NCBI GenBank assembly: GCA_918026815.1
Contig: CAKJVC010000150.1
Coordinates: 1,426,001 to 1,490,000, forward strand
Source: Chalara sp. BL73
Lineage: Eukaryota > Ascomycota > Leotiomycetes > Helotiales
Direction: 5' to 3'
Length of the DNA stretch: 64,000 nucleotides
The notes under the pieces were generated by a model. It searched no databases and had not been told where the DNA came from. It saw nothing but the letters and a program-made list of their open reading frames with translations. The position numbers and the translations under genes are program-made. Each line of letters begins with the position of its first letter. Within the stretch, counting starts at the first letter, position 1. Below are positions 11,889 through 22,367 of the stretch, piece after piece.

Positions 11889-12593
11889 TGTCACGATCCC
11901 AATACAAGCGCCAGTGATAGCTGTTTGTAAGGTATCAAATACGAAGATTCTAATCTAAAGAGAAAAGGTGTAGCTATGTTGTTGTTGTTCTCTACTTTGC
12001 GTCTTGGCGGGGGGGACAATGCAAGTGCTTAGCAAGTGCTACATGGCCCCCCGGCTCCGATATCGAAGAAAAGACGCTAGAGGATATGCCTCTAGTAGGG
12101 TGAGGTCTTGCGACTCTTGGTATGTACAGGTGCTAGCGTTGTACCCTAACTGCTAGCATGAAAAGCGATAAAATAGAAGATCTAAGTAAAAGACAGTCTA
12201 AAACGTCCAGGCGCCTTCCTCTTTTGCGCTGCCCTCCTACGCCCCTTGGCCTCGGCTACAGTCTATTTTGTGTGTAGTAATACAGTAGAAAAACGAAGTA
12301 AGATACAAGGGAAGCTTATTCTAGGTTGGGTAAGTATAGCGGGAAGAGTTCCTCAAAAAAGCAAGTGTCTTTCCACCATTGAGCAAGCTTTACGGCTCCA
12401 TTAGGGGTGTCGAGAATCTTTGAGAGGTCTTGAAAAGGGTAGCGCGAGAACAGGGGGTTTGTTGATTTCCGACGTGCGATCCGACAGAAAAAGAAGTGAA
12501 TAGGGGCCATTGGGCGGCCACTAAAAGGTGTAGCTACTGTTGGAACTGCCCTTACATAACCCAGGGTAGCACGTGGTTGCTATGGCTGTGACA
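11889..12593 (+). mobile_element. Solo LTR, family 3, split by a LINE insertion
   Basis: Begins TGTCACGATCCCAATACA like the copies at 28927 and 58578. The match breaks after AAAAGGTGTAGCTA (11963-11976), resumes at the second copy of the same 14 bp (12523-12536) and ends GTGACA at 12593. The internal 546 bp are a separate insertion. No 5-bp duplication is seen around the LTR itself. Confidence 0.75.
11977..12522 (-). mobile_element. 5'-truncated LINE (Tad-like) insertion
   Basis: Flanked by a perfect 14-bp direct repeat AAAAGGTGTAGCTA, taken as the target-site duplication. On the minus strand it encodes a frame (12316-12510) ending HFFFCRIARRKSTNP...GAVKLAQWWKDTCFFEELFP, which resembles the C terminus of fungal Tad-type LINE polyproteins. 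Its 3' end is a short (ACA)n tail abutting the target repeat. Truncated 5' end, simple-repeat tail and a long TSD are typical of LINE insertion. Confidence 0.75.
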
Positions 12594-12934
12594 ATTTCAT
12601 CCAGTCGATTTGCCAAATTGTCAGGTTGTCTTGCAACCAAGGACTTCACTGGTCGAAGGAGCTGGACAGTTAAGAAATCACGTGCTGACACTAACCCTGA
12701 AAAGGAAGAGTGTATATAGTAGAAGTAAAAGACGTCTTAGATAATCTAAAGATTCAAGTCATTTTCCCCCTTCCGTTGTGTCAATACGCCGGCTTGCTCC
12801 CCTGGGTTTAGTGGCCCTCTGCTTTAGGTAAGGTTCGTGCAGTGGCAGCCGCCGTTTTCCACGTTTATATAACTCTCGTTTCTAGATCCAAATGATTAAC
12901 GAACTAGGTCTTTCGCCCGGTCCGTAATAACACG
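12594..12934. other. No gene; 3' flank of the membrane-protein gene
   Basis: Nothing recognisable was seen. This stretch probably contains the 3' UTR of the minus-strand gene ending at 12935. Confidence 0.4.
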
Positions 12935-15439
12935 CTAGTCTCCCATGTCTATTTCTCTCCTTGATCTATACCTCAAATATCTCCCCGGCCCTATCCTTCC
13001 CTTGGCACCTATTTCAAGCTGCCGCACGCTTCCCCCGTCCCCACCAACCACACCCACCGTACCAGGAAGTCTGTGTGCTTCCTCTACGTCATGTATCCCA
13101 GACCCTACGTTCAGCGGGAAATACCATCCATATGCAGCACCGACACGCATCATAGCAAATGAGTCGAGCGTCCTAGTCCAACGTGGTGTCCAGGCTGCAT
13201 ACACAGCCAAGGTGAATAATGCTACTAGATACAAGCCCAACAACACCGACACGATGATGAGGCCAGCCGTAGAAATTACCGGAGCCTGAATTTCCATACC
13301 TTCGTCGTAATAAACGGTCAGGTTTGGACTGCCAGCTGCCTGGTTCAGCAACCAATTCTGATTCGCGAGGAAGGCAGCCGCAGTGAAAGCGTTAGATAGG
13401 CGCTCCAGCTCGGTATAGTTGGTAAACAGTACCAGCCACCGACCGACTTCGTAGCTCACACCCGCGCCACCATCGCCTTCATAGTTGAAGATACAGGGAC
13501 TTCTCACTGTACTTCCAGCGGATGGATGACCGTTTGACTCAGGATTATCAAGCAGAGCAACCAAGGGCAGAAGATAGCCGCATCCCCTATTGGCTTCGCG
13601 CACCCTCGGAGGCATACCTTCAGCAAAGGGATCGGGCATTACGACGTAAGCTTGCGGGTTGGCCAGCCGAGTCTGCGGGAAGGAGCCACGCCCGAACAGG
13701 GCCATTGCCGTTGTAAGGAGGGGACCTTTATTCCGGATGCGTTCTAGTTCTATTGGGTCGTACGAGTTATTATTCTCTCTGCGCTTTAAAGGACCATGGC
13801 TTTTTGGATAGAATCTGTAGGAATCGCTTGTTCCATTAACGCAGTCACGGCCACAGGCTCCACTCATAAACGGATCTTTATCCAGCAGCGGCCCCGCAAC
13901 CCTCTGATTCATGTAGTTGGGCAGTTCAAAATATCCAGCCGTAGTGTACAGCGTTATCTTGGCATATGAAGTTTCAGGAACCCTGTAAATGCCTGTGTCG
14001 TAATTGAATCCAGTGAGAGTGATATTGAGATACAGCTGCTCCGTAAAATCCTGTCGGTCTCGGTTGAACTTCCAAGGTTGGTGTGTATTATTATTTGGCA
14101 TGCAGGCTTGCAACCCCCACGACTTGTCCTTCCCAGCTGAAAATGATGTGTTCTGGTAGTCGACATAGAAAGCTCCAAAAACTTTCTCGCAGCCTCGTGG
14201 AAACTCGGACTCTGGTATTCGCTCGTATGTGGCCGTCGAATTGATACGCGGAATAAACTGTCGAATAAGACCAGTGTGGAAGCTACTAGGTATCTCAGCC
14301 AGAAACGGGTCAGGCAGTTTGGACATGTCCCCAAATATTGTGCCCCTTCCGCAAAAGTATGTTAGATCTAAACCCTGCTCATCACATTCAAACTTAGCAC
14401 CCGGCCACAATTGTGCTTGAGGTTGGGTGTTTATAGCTGTCTCTAGGGCAGACCGTGTCCTCAACACAATGTCATTGGAATCTGGAGAGACCACCTCAAC
14501 ACCCCTATCAACTACAGAGTCCAGCTGATTGGGCAAATCCGTAAGCTTTACTACCAGCCGGGGGCCTGTCGGGACGGGTAACGTCTTGGTTCCGAGTAGT
14601 ACTTGCTGCAGGGGTGCTATTATACTGCCAAGTAGATGTAGCAGTATGGCGAACACCAACAGAGTGCTAGCATAGCTGTGTTTAGAATGGTATATTCCCG
14701 GTCCATATGGTTTCCAAGCCAGTTTTCCAAACAAAAGATCAAGTATCGTCAAAGGATCCGACCAAGCTTTATCTGCCAGCAGTACCAACTGCCCGAGCGA
14801 TAGATCATTCGCATATTTTCCCCTCTGCGCGTAGACAACAGCGGCGCTTCCACAGACGGCAGATGCCACAGGAATTGTCAGGATGTTAGCGATAGATTGG
14901 AGTACCCGCGCCGTCTGAAACCATGTTTCGCTTTTTCGGTATAGATCTGGTGCTGTGTACTTCCAGAACGAATTGTAATATTTGCCTCGCCCCATTCCAT
15001 CTTGATCAAGCCAGAGGTCATAATGTTGTAGCGCGATGGGGCGAAATACAAGTATGCACGTAACCACCCAGGCGAATAGTGAAACTGCCGCATAGAATAT
15101 AACAATAACTACTATGTAGGTGGAACGGTATAGCTTTGTATGTGCTTGCTTCTCAGGCTCGGGCTTAGCTTTAATGCTGTCTCGATCGCGATCATGTGAT
15201 AGCAGCCGTTCTCCTGGGTCTTCGGCCAGGGTTCCTGTTGACTGCCTATACCCACTGCCGGTTTTTGATTGCGGCTGGTGATACTCCTGTCCGACACTTA
15301 AAACGGACCTATCAGGGGTTACGTCTTGCTGCTCGCTGTGTTCATCGTCGATAACCCTGAAACCCGCAGTGTTGACGGCATCCGGACATTGGCATAATAG
15401 ATGTGACTTCGTTCCCGGATTGATAGACATGATGTCCAC
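12935..15439 (-). CDS. Four-helix membrane protein with large extracytoplasmic domain
   Basis: An intact 834-codon frame without introns. A hydrophilic N terminus (about 1-105, rich in charged residues) is followed by hydrophobic segments at about 107-132 (YIVVIVIFYAAVSLFAWVV), 183-203 and 256-281 (LLVFAILLHLLGSIIAPLQQ). Then comes a stretch of about 440 residues with many Cys, Asn-X-Ser/Thr and aromatic residues, then a last helix at 725-750 (AGLIIVSVLLGLYLVALFTL) and an 84-residue tail. The layout matches a widespread but functionally unassigned family of fungal integral membrane proteins in which the long loop lies outside the cytosol. No catalytic motif was recognised. The MDIMS start was chosen as the first Met; Met-4 is an alternative. 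Confidence 0.85.
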   Translation of the reverse strand: MDIMSINPGTKSHLLCQCPDAVNTAGFRVIDDEHSEQQDVTPDRSVLSVGQEYHQPQSKTGSGYRQSTGTLAEDPGERLLSHDRDRDSIKAKPEPEKQAHTKLYRSTYIVVIVIFYAAVSLFAWVVTCILVFRPIALQHYDLWLDQDGMGRGKYYNSFWKYTAPDLYRKSETWFQTARVLQSIANILTIPVASAVCGSAAVVYAQRGKYANDLSLGQLVLLADKAWSDPLTILDLLFGKLAWKPYGPGIYHSKHSYASTLLVFAILLHLLGSIIAPLQQVLLGTKTLPVPTGPRLVVKLTDLPNQLDSVVDRGVEVVSPDSNDIVLRTRSALETAINTQPQAQLWPGAKFECDEQGLDLTYFCGRGTIFGDMSKLPDPFLAEIPSSFHTGLIRQFIPRINSTATYERIPESEFPRGCEKVFGAFYVDYQNTSFSAGKDKSWGLQACMPNNNTHQPWKFNRDRQDFTEQLYLNITLTGFNYDTGIYRVPETSYAKITLYTTAGYFELPNYMNQRVAGPLLDKDPFMSGACGRDCVNGTSDSYRFYPKSHGPLKRRENNNSYDPIELERIRNKGPLLTTAMALFGRGSFPQTRLANPQAYVVMPDPFAEGMPPRVREANRGCGYLLPLVALLDNPESNGHPSAGSTVRSPCIFNYEGDGGAGVSYEVGRWLVLFTNYTELERLSNAFTAAAFLANQNWLLNQAAGSPNLTVYYDEGMEIQAPVISTAGLIIVSVLLGLYLVALFTLAVYAAWTPRWTRTLDSFAMMRVGAAYGWYFPLNVGSGIHDVEEAHRLPGTVGVVGGDGGSVRQLEIGAKGRIGPGRYLRYRSRREIDMGD

Positions 15440-15567
15440 TTGGAAGTGAACAAAATATGTCGAAAGAAGGCATTAAGAATCTGAGGATATAAATTTGTGG
15501 GAACCTGACTTTATTTTATTAGCGGGAGGTCATACAAGGAATCTGGGGCACAATTTGAAAATCGGGC

Positions 15568-15760
15568 ATAGCCCCTTTCAACGAACAAATCAAATCGCGT
15601 ATTATATTAGCCATAACCATACCTGGTGCCTCTGCCTCAACTGCTGGAAACAAAGCCTGAGGAGATCAGCATGGCCTCTTTCAACGAACAAATCACGATG
15701 GCGTATTAGCCATACCTGATGCCTCTGCCTAAAGCAAAGTGCTGAAAATAAGGCTGGGTT
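15568..15760. repeat. Diverged tandem duplication (about 105 bp, two copies)
   Basis: 15568-15672 and 15673-about 15760 share TTTCAACGAACAAATCA, CGTATTA, AGCCATA..CATACCTG and TGCCTCTGCCT in the same order. They lie just upstream of the membrane-protein gene. No function is evident. Confidence 0.65.
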
Positions 15761-17608
15761 CGACGATCTCAGGAAAGTTGCGCTTGGCATCGGCACATTG
15801 GGCTATCATGCCGCAGCGCCTTACTGGTTGTATTTCGGGCCAATGATGACCCGCTACCGTAACCTAGCGTAAATAGCGACTAAACCAGCCGAATCTAGCA
15901 GCTCAAACCGCGGTACCTTCGAGACTGAGGTATCTGTAGTACTGGAATTGTCACTAGTGACATTTCGTTCATGTGATAATTTGAAATGGTGCAAACAATC
16001 CAAACAATAACACCGCAATAACACCGCTTGTAGACGTCAGTGCATTGCGAAATCACGATAGCATCACCCAATTACCCAACAGCGCTGTCCGCTGCAAACC
16101 ATCCGATAATCTGGCACACTTTCGTAAGTCTGTACACACCCTTCCCATCAGAACACGGGCTATCACCATGTCAATGGCAACTAGCCGAGATTAAAGACCC
16201 TGGCAAAGTGACTGTACGTAACTCAATGCATTATTACGTGAGAAATAAAATCAATTTTGCTGCACATCGTAAAATGGGTCGCATCCTGGGTAGCTAGTAC
16301 GTAACGTGTGTGGCTTAAACGTGGCTTCAATATAAGGCTGAGATTACCACTGATTTTTTTGGTTGCACATCGCAAATCATGTGAGATTCTCACTGACACA
16401 CTATTCCGGATAGGATACGAATGAAGGGGAATAGTATAATACGAGTCGTTTCAAACCCCTAATATGAATCCATCCCTAACACCCAGATTTGCCGAACTTT
16501 TGAGCGTCAGACATGGGCAAAAATTCTTTATCCTAAAACAAACCATTTGTGGACTTCCACTCGGTGCGACGACGAGGGTTCTCGCGTAGCAGCCAGGAAG
16601 AGGATTTTACAGCCACGATCCAGAATTGGAGCCAGCGTCTGGATTGAATTACAAAAATGGCTCGAAAGACTGCTGAAATTGAGTCGATGACGGCTGCTGA
16701 GTGAGCGGAAGCGATGAATTCCCAAACACTGTTTGGGAATTCATATTTATAGTAACGAGCTCGGGCTCCACGAAAATTTGAAGAAGAGTTCGGTCACAAC
16801 GCATCTCAAGAGATTCAGCCTAGCGCAATTGCATAACACAAGCTAAGCACGGAAAACTATCGCATCAAATGGCCGGCCGCAACACCTCAGTTGAGGAAGA
16901 CGGTACTTGGGTAGTCCGGGAAGTCCATAAGGTAGTACACCAGGTCCCTGCTGAGCTTGAAATTTGGGTGAATGCGTGCCGTCGGTGGTGTATATGAAAG
17001 CCGGATGGCGCTACCATCTTGAAGAGTTTTGCGGCGGATTGTAGAAGGTGCGCTAAAAAGTTGGGAGGTTGAGGACACACTAAATCTCAGGCAGGCACAC
17101 CACAGCATTGCCCATAGAATTGATTGGTAGTGATACACTGTGCGTCTCTAGATTCGACGTGGGAAATATGGAGCGAATGGTCTACATTGATTAGCAAGCG
17201 TTTACTATGCATAGCAAATGTATCCCGTTTGATCCAATCAACCTAATGGACAAAGGTCGGAATTTTCGTTTAATGTCGACACAATTCAAGCTCTGGCATC
17301 GCGTGCCTCCCCTCACGTGCTTCACTTCCAACAACAAAAAAGGAAAACTTATCACTGTGCGTAAGAGGCAGCCGCCTTTTGTTGCATATCGCAAAAGGAT
17401 CAACCGATCGATTAGAAAAATGCCTGGGCGTATGTGACCCCTCACGTCAGCAATCTGGATCTACGAAAATATTCCCCTCCAGCGAAACCATGCCGTTCGA
17501 AGTCACGGAAATATAATGTCCAGGAATGCTCAAAAGGGCACGACATATTTCTATCCTAACAGATCAAGAGTAGGGAACCTAAATTACTCAAATACTAGGG
17601 CATACTCC
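15761..17608. other. Intergenic, no gene recognised
   Basis: Short unrelated open frames only. A stretch at about 17230-17290 (TTGATCCAATCAACCTA ... CACAATTC) resembles 29163-29235 and may be a shared dispersed repeat. Confidence 0.4.
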
Positions 17609-18240
17609 CTAAGCAGACGTCATCCACGAGAGAACAATACTCCGTCGCTTGCCAGTAAGGAGAGATAAGAACCTCTGCCAACTCCGCTTCCGAATCACCC
17701 AACAACATTCCGCCTCGACTCTAGCATACGGCGCATTTTCCTTCAACCAGGCTGTGTTGCGTTCCATCAAGCAAGCGTAATATGCAGCTGCCACGGGCTA
17801 GGACACTTCTCCGATCATGGCCATTGCCCTACCCGAAGATGCATCAATCCTCATAATTTTTGCCGCAGTGTGACACCGCTTCACGTCTTCAACCATCTCG
17901 CCCAACCTAATCTCTAGTTCTGGAAGGTATGACTTGAGTATAACCATCTCCAAGGACTCGTCCGATAACTCCAACGCACTAGAGACCTCGTGAAATCTCC
18001 CAACCTTGTCCAGCTTCACGAATATCTCTTCTCTTTTGTGATTTCCTAAATTAGACAGTCGTACAAGTGTGTGCGACATGTAATCAAACTCCGAATGCAG
18101 TGCAGCGAGAGAACCATTTCTCAAGTATTGACGTCCCAACTCCAAGTCGAGCACCGCACTCTCCACATCAACAGTAGGAGAACCATGCTCCGAGGATTGA
18201 GCCACTAAGCGGTGGATCTGAGAAAAAGCACCTTGGAGGC
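17609..18240 (-). pseudogene. Unknown coding segment fused to Helitron remains
   Basis: The frame at 17798-18240 (HRLVAQSSEHGSPTVDVESA ... GRAMAMIGEVS) is fully open and reads like a helical fungal protein, not like a Helitron. A second frame (17609-17794) begins with AAAYYACLMERNTAWLKENA. On its upstream side it joins the Helitron-like domain in the same frame (FFHQIQIICGLQGAFSQIHR). I do not recognise the family. It could be a host gene fragment captured by the Helitron, or a gene truncated by it. Confidence 0.45.
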
Positions 18241-19480
18241 CACAAATAATCTGTATTTGGTGAAAGAATTGGGCGACTGCGACAGGATTAGAGGTCGCTG
18301 TCGCCTAGCGAAAGGCAGTATTAGCCGCTGGGAGATCGTTTTCAGCATATTCAACTCCTGCTAAACGTAGAACTAGCGGATTTCGCAAGTCTGACAGATT
18401 GATAGTCATCCAAAGCGCAGGCATCCGATGTCGCGCAATCAGGCCTTTGATCTCGGCCTGTATCTTCAGCTTCTAGGAAAGAAGTCTCGGCACTTGCATA
18501 CTAATCGCGACGATGTCTCACTGTAACCGTCGTATAACAAGGTCGTTAATAGTGTGGCGATATACAAGTTTGCTCGCTGCATCTTGTAGTTGATCGACCG
18601 TTAAAGAAGCAATGTTATCTGCGGTTAACTGCCAGTTCTGACGCCTTATAAGTAAAGTATTACTAAAAGAAGAGCTTCGGAGCTGCAAGACATCGTAAAG
18701 AAAGTATGTAAGCGTTTTATGACGTGCGAACCTGCGAGAGTCAATAGCAGGAGACAGGCGGTCATTAGAGACTATAGTTATATTCTTTACTGTAGTGATT
18801 CGATACTGTTACCATTCTTGGTCTGTATGCCCGCCGCTTATGCCCGTAGGAAGCAAAGTAGGAGAGCAGCAGTAAAACGGGCTGAGTGCTCCCAAGTGTT
18901 TACCAGAGCAGCTCGGCCGCGAATAGCGTAAAAATTAACGGGAACACGTTTTGGGTGGTGGAGCTGGTACTTTTCGTCAGCTATAGCGCCTAATAAAGTA
19001 TCTATTATCATTTGGATACTTGCATTTTGCGTTCTCGGTTAATATCAGTATAACAAGGGTTCTTGAAAAAGGTTGTTGTTCGCCTATGTTGAGGCTTCTT
19101 TTTTTGGCGGCTTGAAAATCGCTTTTATAGTGCTTGTAGATCAACAGTGTGTCTTTTACTTTTATGGCGATCTGGCTGTTGAAAACAAATAAAGTTATCG
19201 CGAATCTCAGAAGGGATGAGATCGCTATTCCAACTTTCTATTATTAAATCGCTGATCGTAGGATTGTGATATAGATGGTTATGCCGAACAAAATAGCGTA
19301 GGGCCGTTAATACTTTGTGTTTTCGAACTTGCAAGAACGGTTTCAGGTCCGTGTCCGATAGAAGCCGTCTACCAACTAGGAACACTTTTATGAGATTGTT
19401 GAGTCTTAGCTCTGGGCTGCGGAGAATGTGGGGAAGTAGTCTAGGATTTTCTGGAACGACAATCTTATGCTACAAAGTGG
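18241..19480 (-). pseudogene. Helitron helicase N-terminal region, decayed
   Basis: Read on the minus strand, 19480-19125 encodes VPENPRLLPHIL, then LNNLIKVFLVGRRLLSDTDL and KVLTALRYFVRHNHLYHNP, followed by a match to the DUF6570 region that precedes the replicase in fungal Helitrons. Farther on, 18720-18241 gives RQNWQLTADNIASLTVDQL, KGLIARHRMPALWMTINLSD, LRNPLVLRLAGVEYAEN and TATSNPVAVAQFFHQ, the Helitron-like N domain. Stops interrupt the second part. The Rep catalytic HUH motif and the helicase are absent from the window. Confidence 0.75.
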
Positions 19481-20582
19481 GCTATAGTTTATCGCAGATG
19501 AACGTTTTCCCCGGCGCATTTTGAGAATAGTGCCAATCGGATGACTCTGCTGGAAGAATAGAATTCGAAGTAAGCTTCTTGAGGCAGGCTCGCGCAGGCC
19601 GCGCGACCAATTACTGTATTAGAGTCAGTTACTGTAATATCGGCGCAATAGAAAGGATAAATCACTGCATATCTGGGTTTCAATGTTATAATAGTAATCG
19701 CTTTCAATGCTACTTGTCATATTGATTCTTTGTCCGTGACTCTATTTCTATACTTCCGCGGCCTACTCGTTGGCCGACATAATACTATTCCATCCCGAAG
19801 CAAGTTATAGGCTGCATGGGTTCCTTTATTTTCCAAACCATTTCGAATCTCCACTCTTTTGCTAGCTGGCGCTATTCTACTCGTAGTGTGTGTCCGTATA
19901 TGCACGGTACAGATGTAGCCAAAAGTTGGACCTGCAGGACCAGGCTTTCTAGTACTCAGGGCACGCGGGGTCTTTATAGTGCCATGCCCACAGACAGGCG
20001 CTGCACAGAGTTAACGTTATCCCGCGTCGGTGTCGCTGTTTGTCAGGTAGTCGAAGAAAGTAGATAAGTCGGCAGAGCGGTATCGAGAGGTTCGTCATAA
20101 GCATCGTTTGGTGGTTTTAATCAGGCATGTTAGATTGTGATGCTTAATAGGGCTAGCATTGTTGCATCGTCGCGTAAATATTGTAACTTGAAACGTTTTT
20201 GTTAGGACTACTGCTTCCGCTGCCTGACTTCTTTCTTGAACCTGCTTGTCGGGCTCTTTTTTTCTTTTTCACAAATAGCCGGCTTGGCTTCAGCCATCGC
20301 TTTGACAATAAAACCCATACGGGGCGAGGCGGCGCTGGACGCTCTGGTTGACGGTTGGAGGGTCAATAAGCGGAATGCCGATGCTTTCTAATGTACCGTT
20401 GATGTCATACAGCTAACCGTGAGCTTCTGGATTATTTATAATCGTGACTGGTACTCTTTCTGAAACATCTGCATGAGTTTTACGCAGACAAAGTCACACA
20501 AAGCTGAAGTCGTCTTTACTATCAGAATCCGGGTAATAATAATGATTAAAAACGAGCTCGTCGAGGTCTTGCACCAACGTTA
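19481..20582. other. Decayed sequence, no gene assigned
   Basis: On the minus strand a partly open frame around 20270-20480 (IINNPEAHG ... SIGIPLIDPPTVNQSVQRRL) looks like old coding sequence, with stops at likely Trp or Gln codons. Its family was not recognised. Confidence 0.35.
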
Positions 20583-21246
20583 TTATCTGATCGTCCTCTC
20601 CTGGTCTGCCATTCCCCATTGGCGCTTTTTTGCCCCAAGAAGCTCTTTTAGAACCTGTCGTCCGTATTGATTCAACACCGCTTCGCGAAGAAGAAAGGGT
20701 TCACCAGGTGAGCTAAGACCTAGGACATGCAAGTCATCATCTTCCTTTGTCCAGACCGTTAAGGTAAACGCCAAACCGAATATATCCTCCACACGCAAAA
20801 CGTGAGCACCACGGTCAATAGCGTCGGCCTGGTCAATGCAAAGAGCGTTTACTTATATTTTCATACCAAGGCGGCACTTATAGCTCGGTTGTACATCCCG
20901 CAGAGCCGCTTCTAAACGCTTGCTTACGCTCGTCGCAATACTGTCCACGAAAATTGTGGACTTCTTTCCCGCAAGGTCTCTCTATGCATAGCTCAAGCAA
21001 GTATAGTCGCCCCAGTTGAACCTTGCCACATCATTATAAATATCGTGCTGAGGAGTGGCGAGCTTGAACTCAGACCGCTTTTTCCAGGCTTCGCAAAGCT
21101 CGGAGGTTCTCGGGGTTAGCTTTTTCTGTTCGCGAAAGAAGGGGTATTCGAGCTTCTAGTCGTTCAGAGGTAACGTCCCTCCCTGCGTGCCGGGAAAATC
21201 CATAAGTACTTTGACTTTAAGCTTCTCAAACTCCACACCAGCTTAT
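20583..21246 (-). pseudogene. HET-domain pseudogene with in-frame stops
   Basis: One continuous minus-strand frame, broken only by stops at 21156-21158, 20982-20984 and 20853-20855. It gives RFNWGDYTCLSYA-stop-RD, RLEAALRDVQPSYKCRLGMK, then stop-VNALCIDQADAIDRGAHVL and EDIFGLAFTLTVWTKEDDD. These are the HET core blocks (YTCLSYAWG, IWVNALCIDQAD, IF..A..V). Two of the three stops replace conserved Trp codons (TGG to TAG or TAA). The lack of frameshifts suggests point-mutation inactivation. It differs from the other HET copies in the window, so it is an independent gene. Confidence 0.85.
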
Positions 21247-21314
21247 AAGTCTATAAAAATAAACGATCAGTAGCATCACACAGCTATTTATTAGCAATTT
21301 GACCCCATCCAAAG

Positions 21315-21488
21315 TGTCACGTCGCGTGCTCCCAAGCACACGTGACCCATATTAGGCGAGCTCGCCGAGCGCCTCGTGTATATATAGCCTGCTCTCCTCG
21401 AGCTCCCTCTTCCTTCCTCAGCTATAGATTCTCGTATTGCACCACCATTGCCCTCTGTATCTGTAGATCCACAGCGCGTGCCGTGACA
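21315..21488 (+). mobile_element. Solo LTR, family 1, copy A
   Basis: 174 bp, TGTCACGTCGCGTGCTCC to GTGCCGTGACA, with an internal TATA-like GTATATATAGCC. Matches copies B to F. Its flanks (CAAAG before, GATCT after) do not match, so no target duplication is present. The sequence on its right continues the NACHT pseudogene, while that on its left leads to an unrelated HET pseudogene. This suggests recombination at this LTR. Confidence 0.85.
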
Positions 21489-21587
21489 GATCTTGTGGAA
21501 TATCAGTGAAGATCTCGGACAAAGCAAACCAAGCATTCGTATCCTTAAAAAGCTTTTTGCTCGAGTGATCGTACTTTTTCTGGATAT

Positions 21588-21759
21588 TGTCACGGCACGA
21601 GCTGTGGATCTACAGATACAGAGGGCAGCTGTGGTACTATACGAGAATCTATAGCTGAGGGAGGAAGAGGGAGCTCGAGGAGAGCAGGCTATATACACGA
21701 GGCGCTCGGCGAGCTCGCCTAATATGGATCACGTGTGCTTGGGAGCACGCGACGTGACA
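21588..21759 (-). mobile_element. Solo LTR, family 1, copy B
   Basis: 172 bp on the minus strand, flanked by perfect 5-bp duplications GATAT/GATAT. Inserted in the NACHT part of the pseudogene. It lies 99 bp from copy A in opposite orientation, making a large inverted repeat. Confidence 0.92.
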
Positions 21760-22164
21760 GATATACGATATAAGCGATGGCTGCTGACCGACAAGCATAT
21801 ATATATTAGACCTCGTAGCACGGCAGTGGCGCTATTGATTCGTGAGTCGGTAGCCTGGCAGAAGAAGTAAAACAAAAAAGCCTTGTCGAATGTCGATTTG
21901 CTCAGCTCGTTGATAATGCCACAAAGCAGCATCGTTTTGCTTTTGCCGGGATCGCCCTTAACTTATAGAAGTAGGCTCATTTGGTTGTTGCGCCATTGTT
22001 TGAACTTAGAGTTTTTAATGATCCAGCGGTATAAGCTTTCTAGTAAGCTACCTTTAGTGTCTTTAATACGCTTTTTATCATAGCGGGAATCGGTAAAGCG
22101 TAAATTTTGGACACATTTTCCCCGCTTGTCGATGACCTTTCGGAGTCGTTTAAAGGTAGTCGCT

Positions 22165-22367
22165 TGTAAGGTGCTGGAGTAGGGTGGCACAAGTCAACTG
22201 CAATTGATACAAAGACTAATCTCTACCTTCTCTACTACGTCCCGAGTCCCCTACTTATACCCTCCGAACCCCTGGCGACTCCTACGTGCCCCATACATGC
22301 CAAGCCTCAGTGCCTTACCGAGCCCCCCCTCAGTGCCCCTTAGCACGTGACATCCTGGCGCCTGACA
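22165..22367 (-). mobile_element. Solo LTR, family 5, copy 1
   Basis: 203 bp with inverted ends TGTAAGG...CCTGACA, flanked by perfect TCGCT/TCGCT duplications. It matches 63291-63473 in reverse. It sits between the HET and NACHT parts of the pseudogene. A TATA-like TTATACCC lies inside. Confidence 0.92.

Noticed and set aside
21291..21698. 135-codon minus-strand frame
   Set aside because: It reads through LTR copies A and B and the spacer, so it is a repeat artefact.
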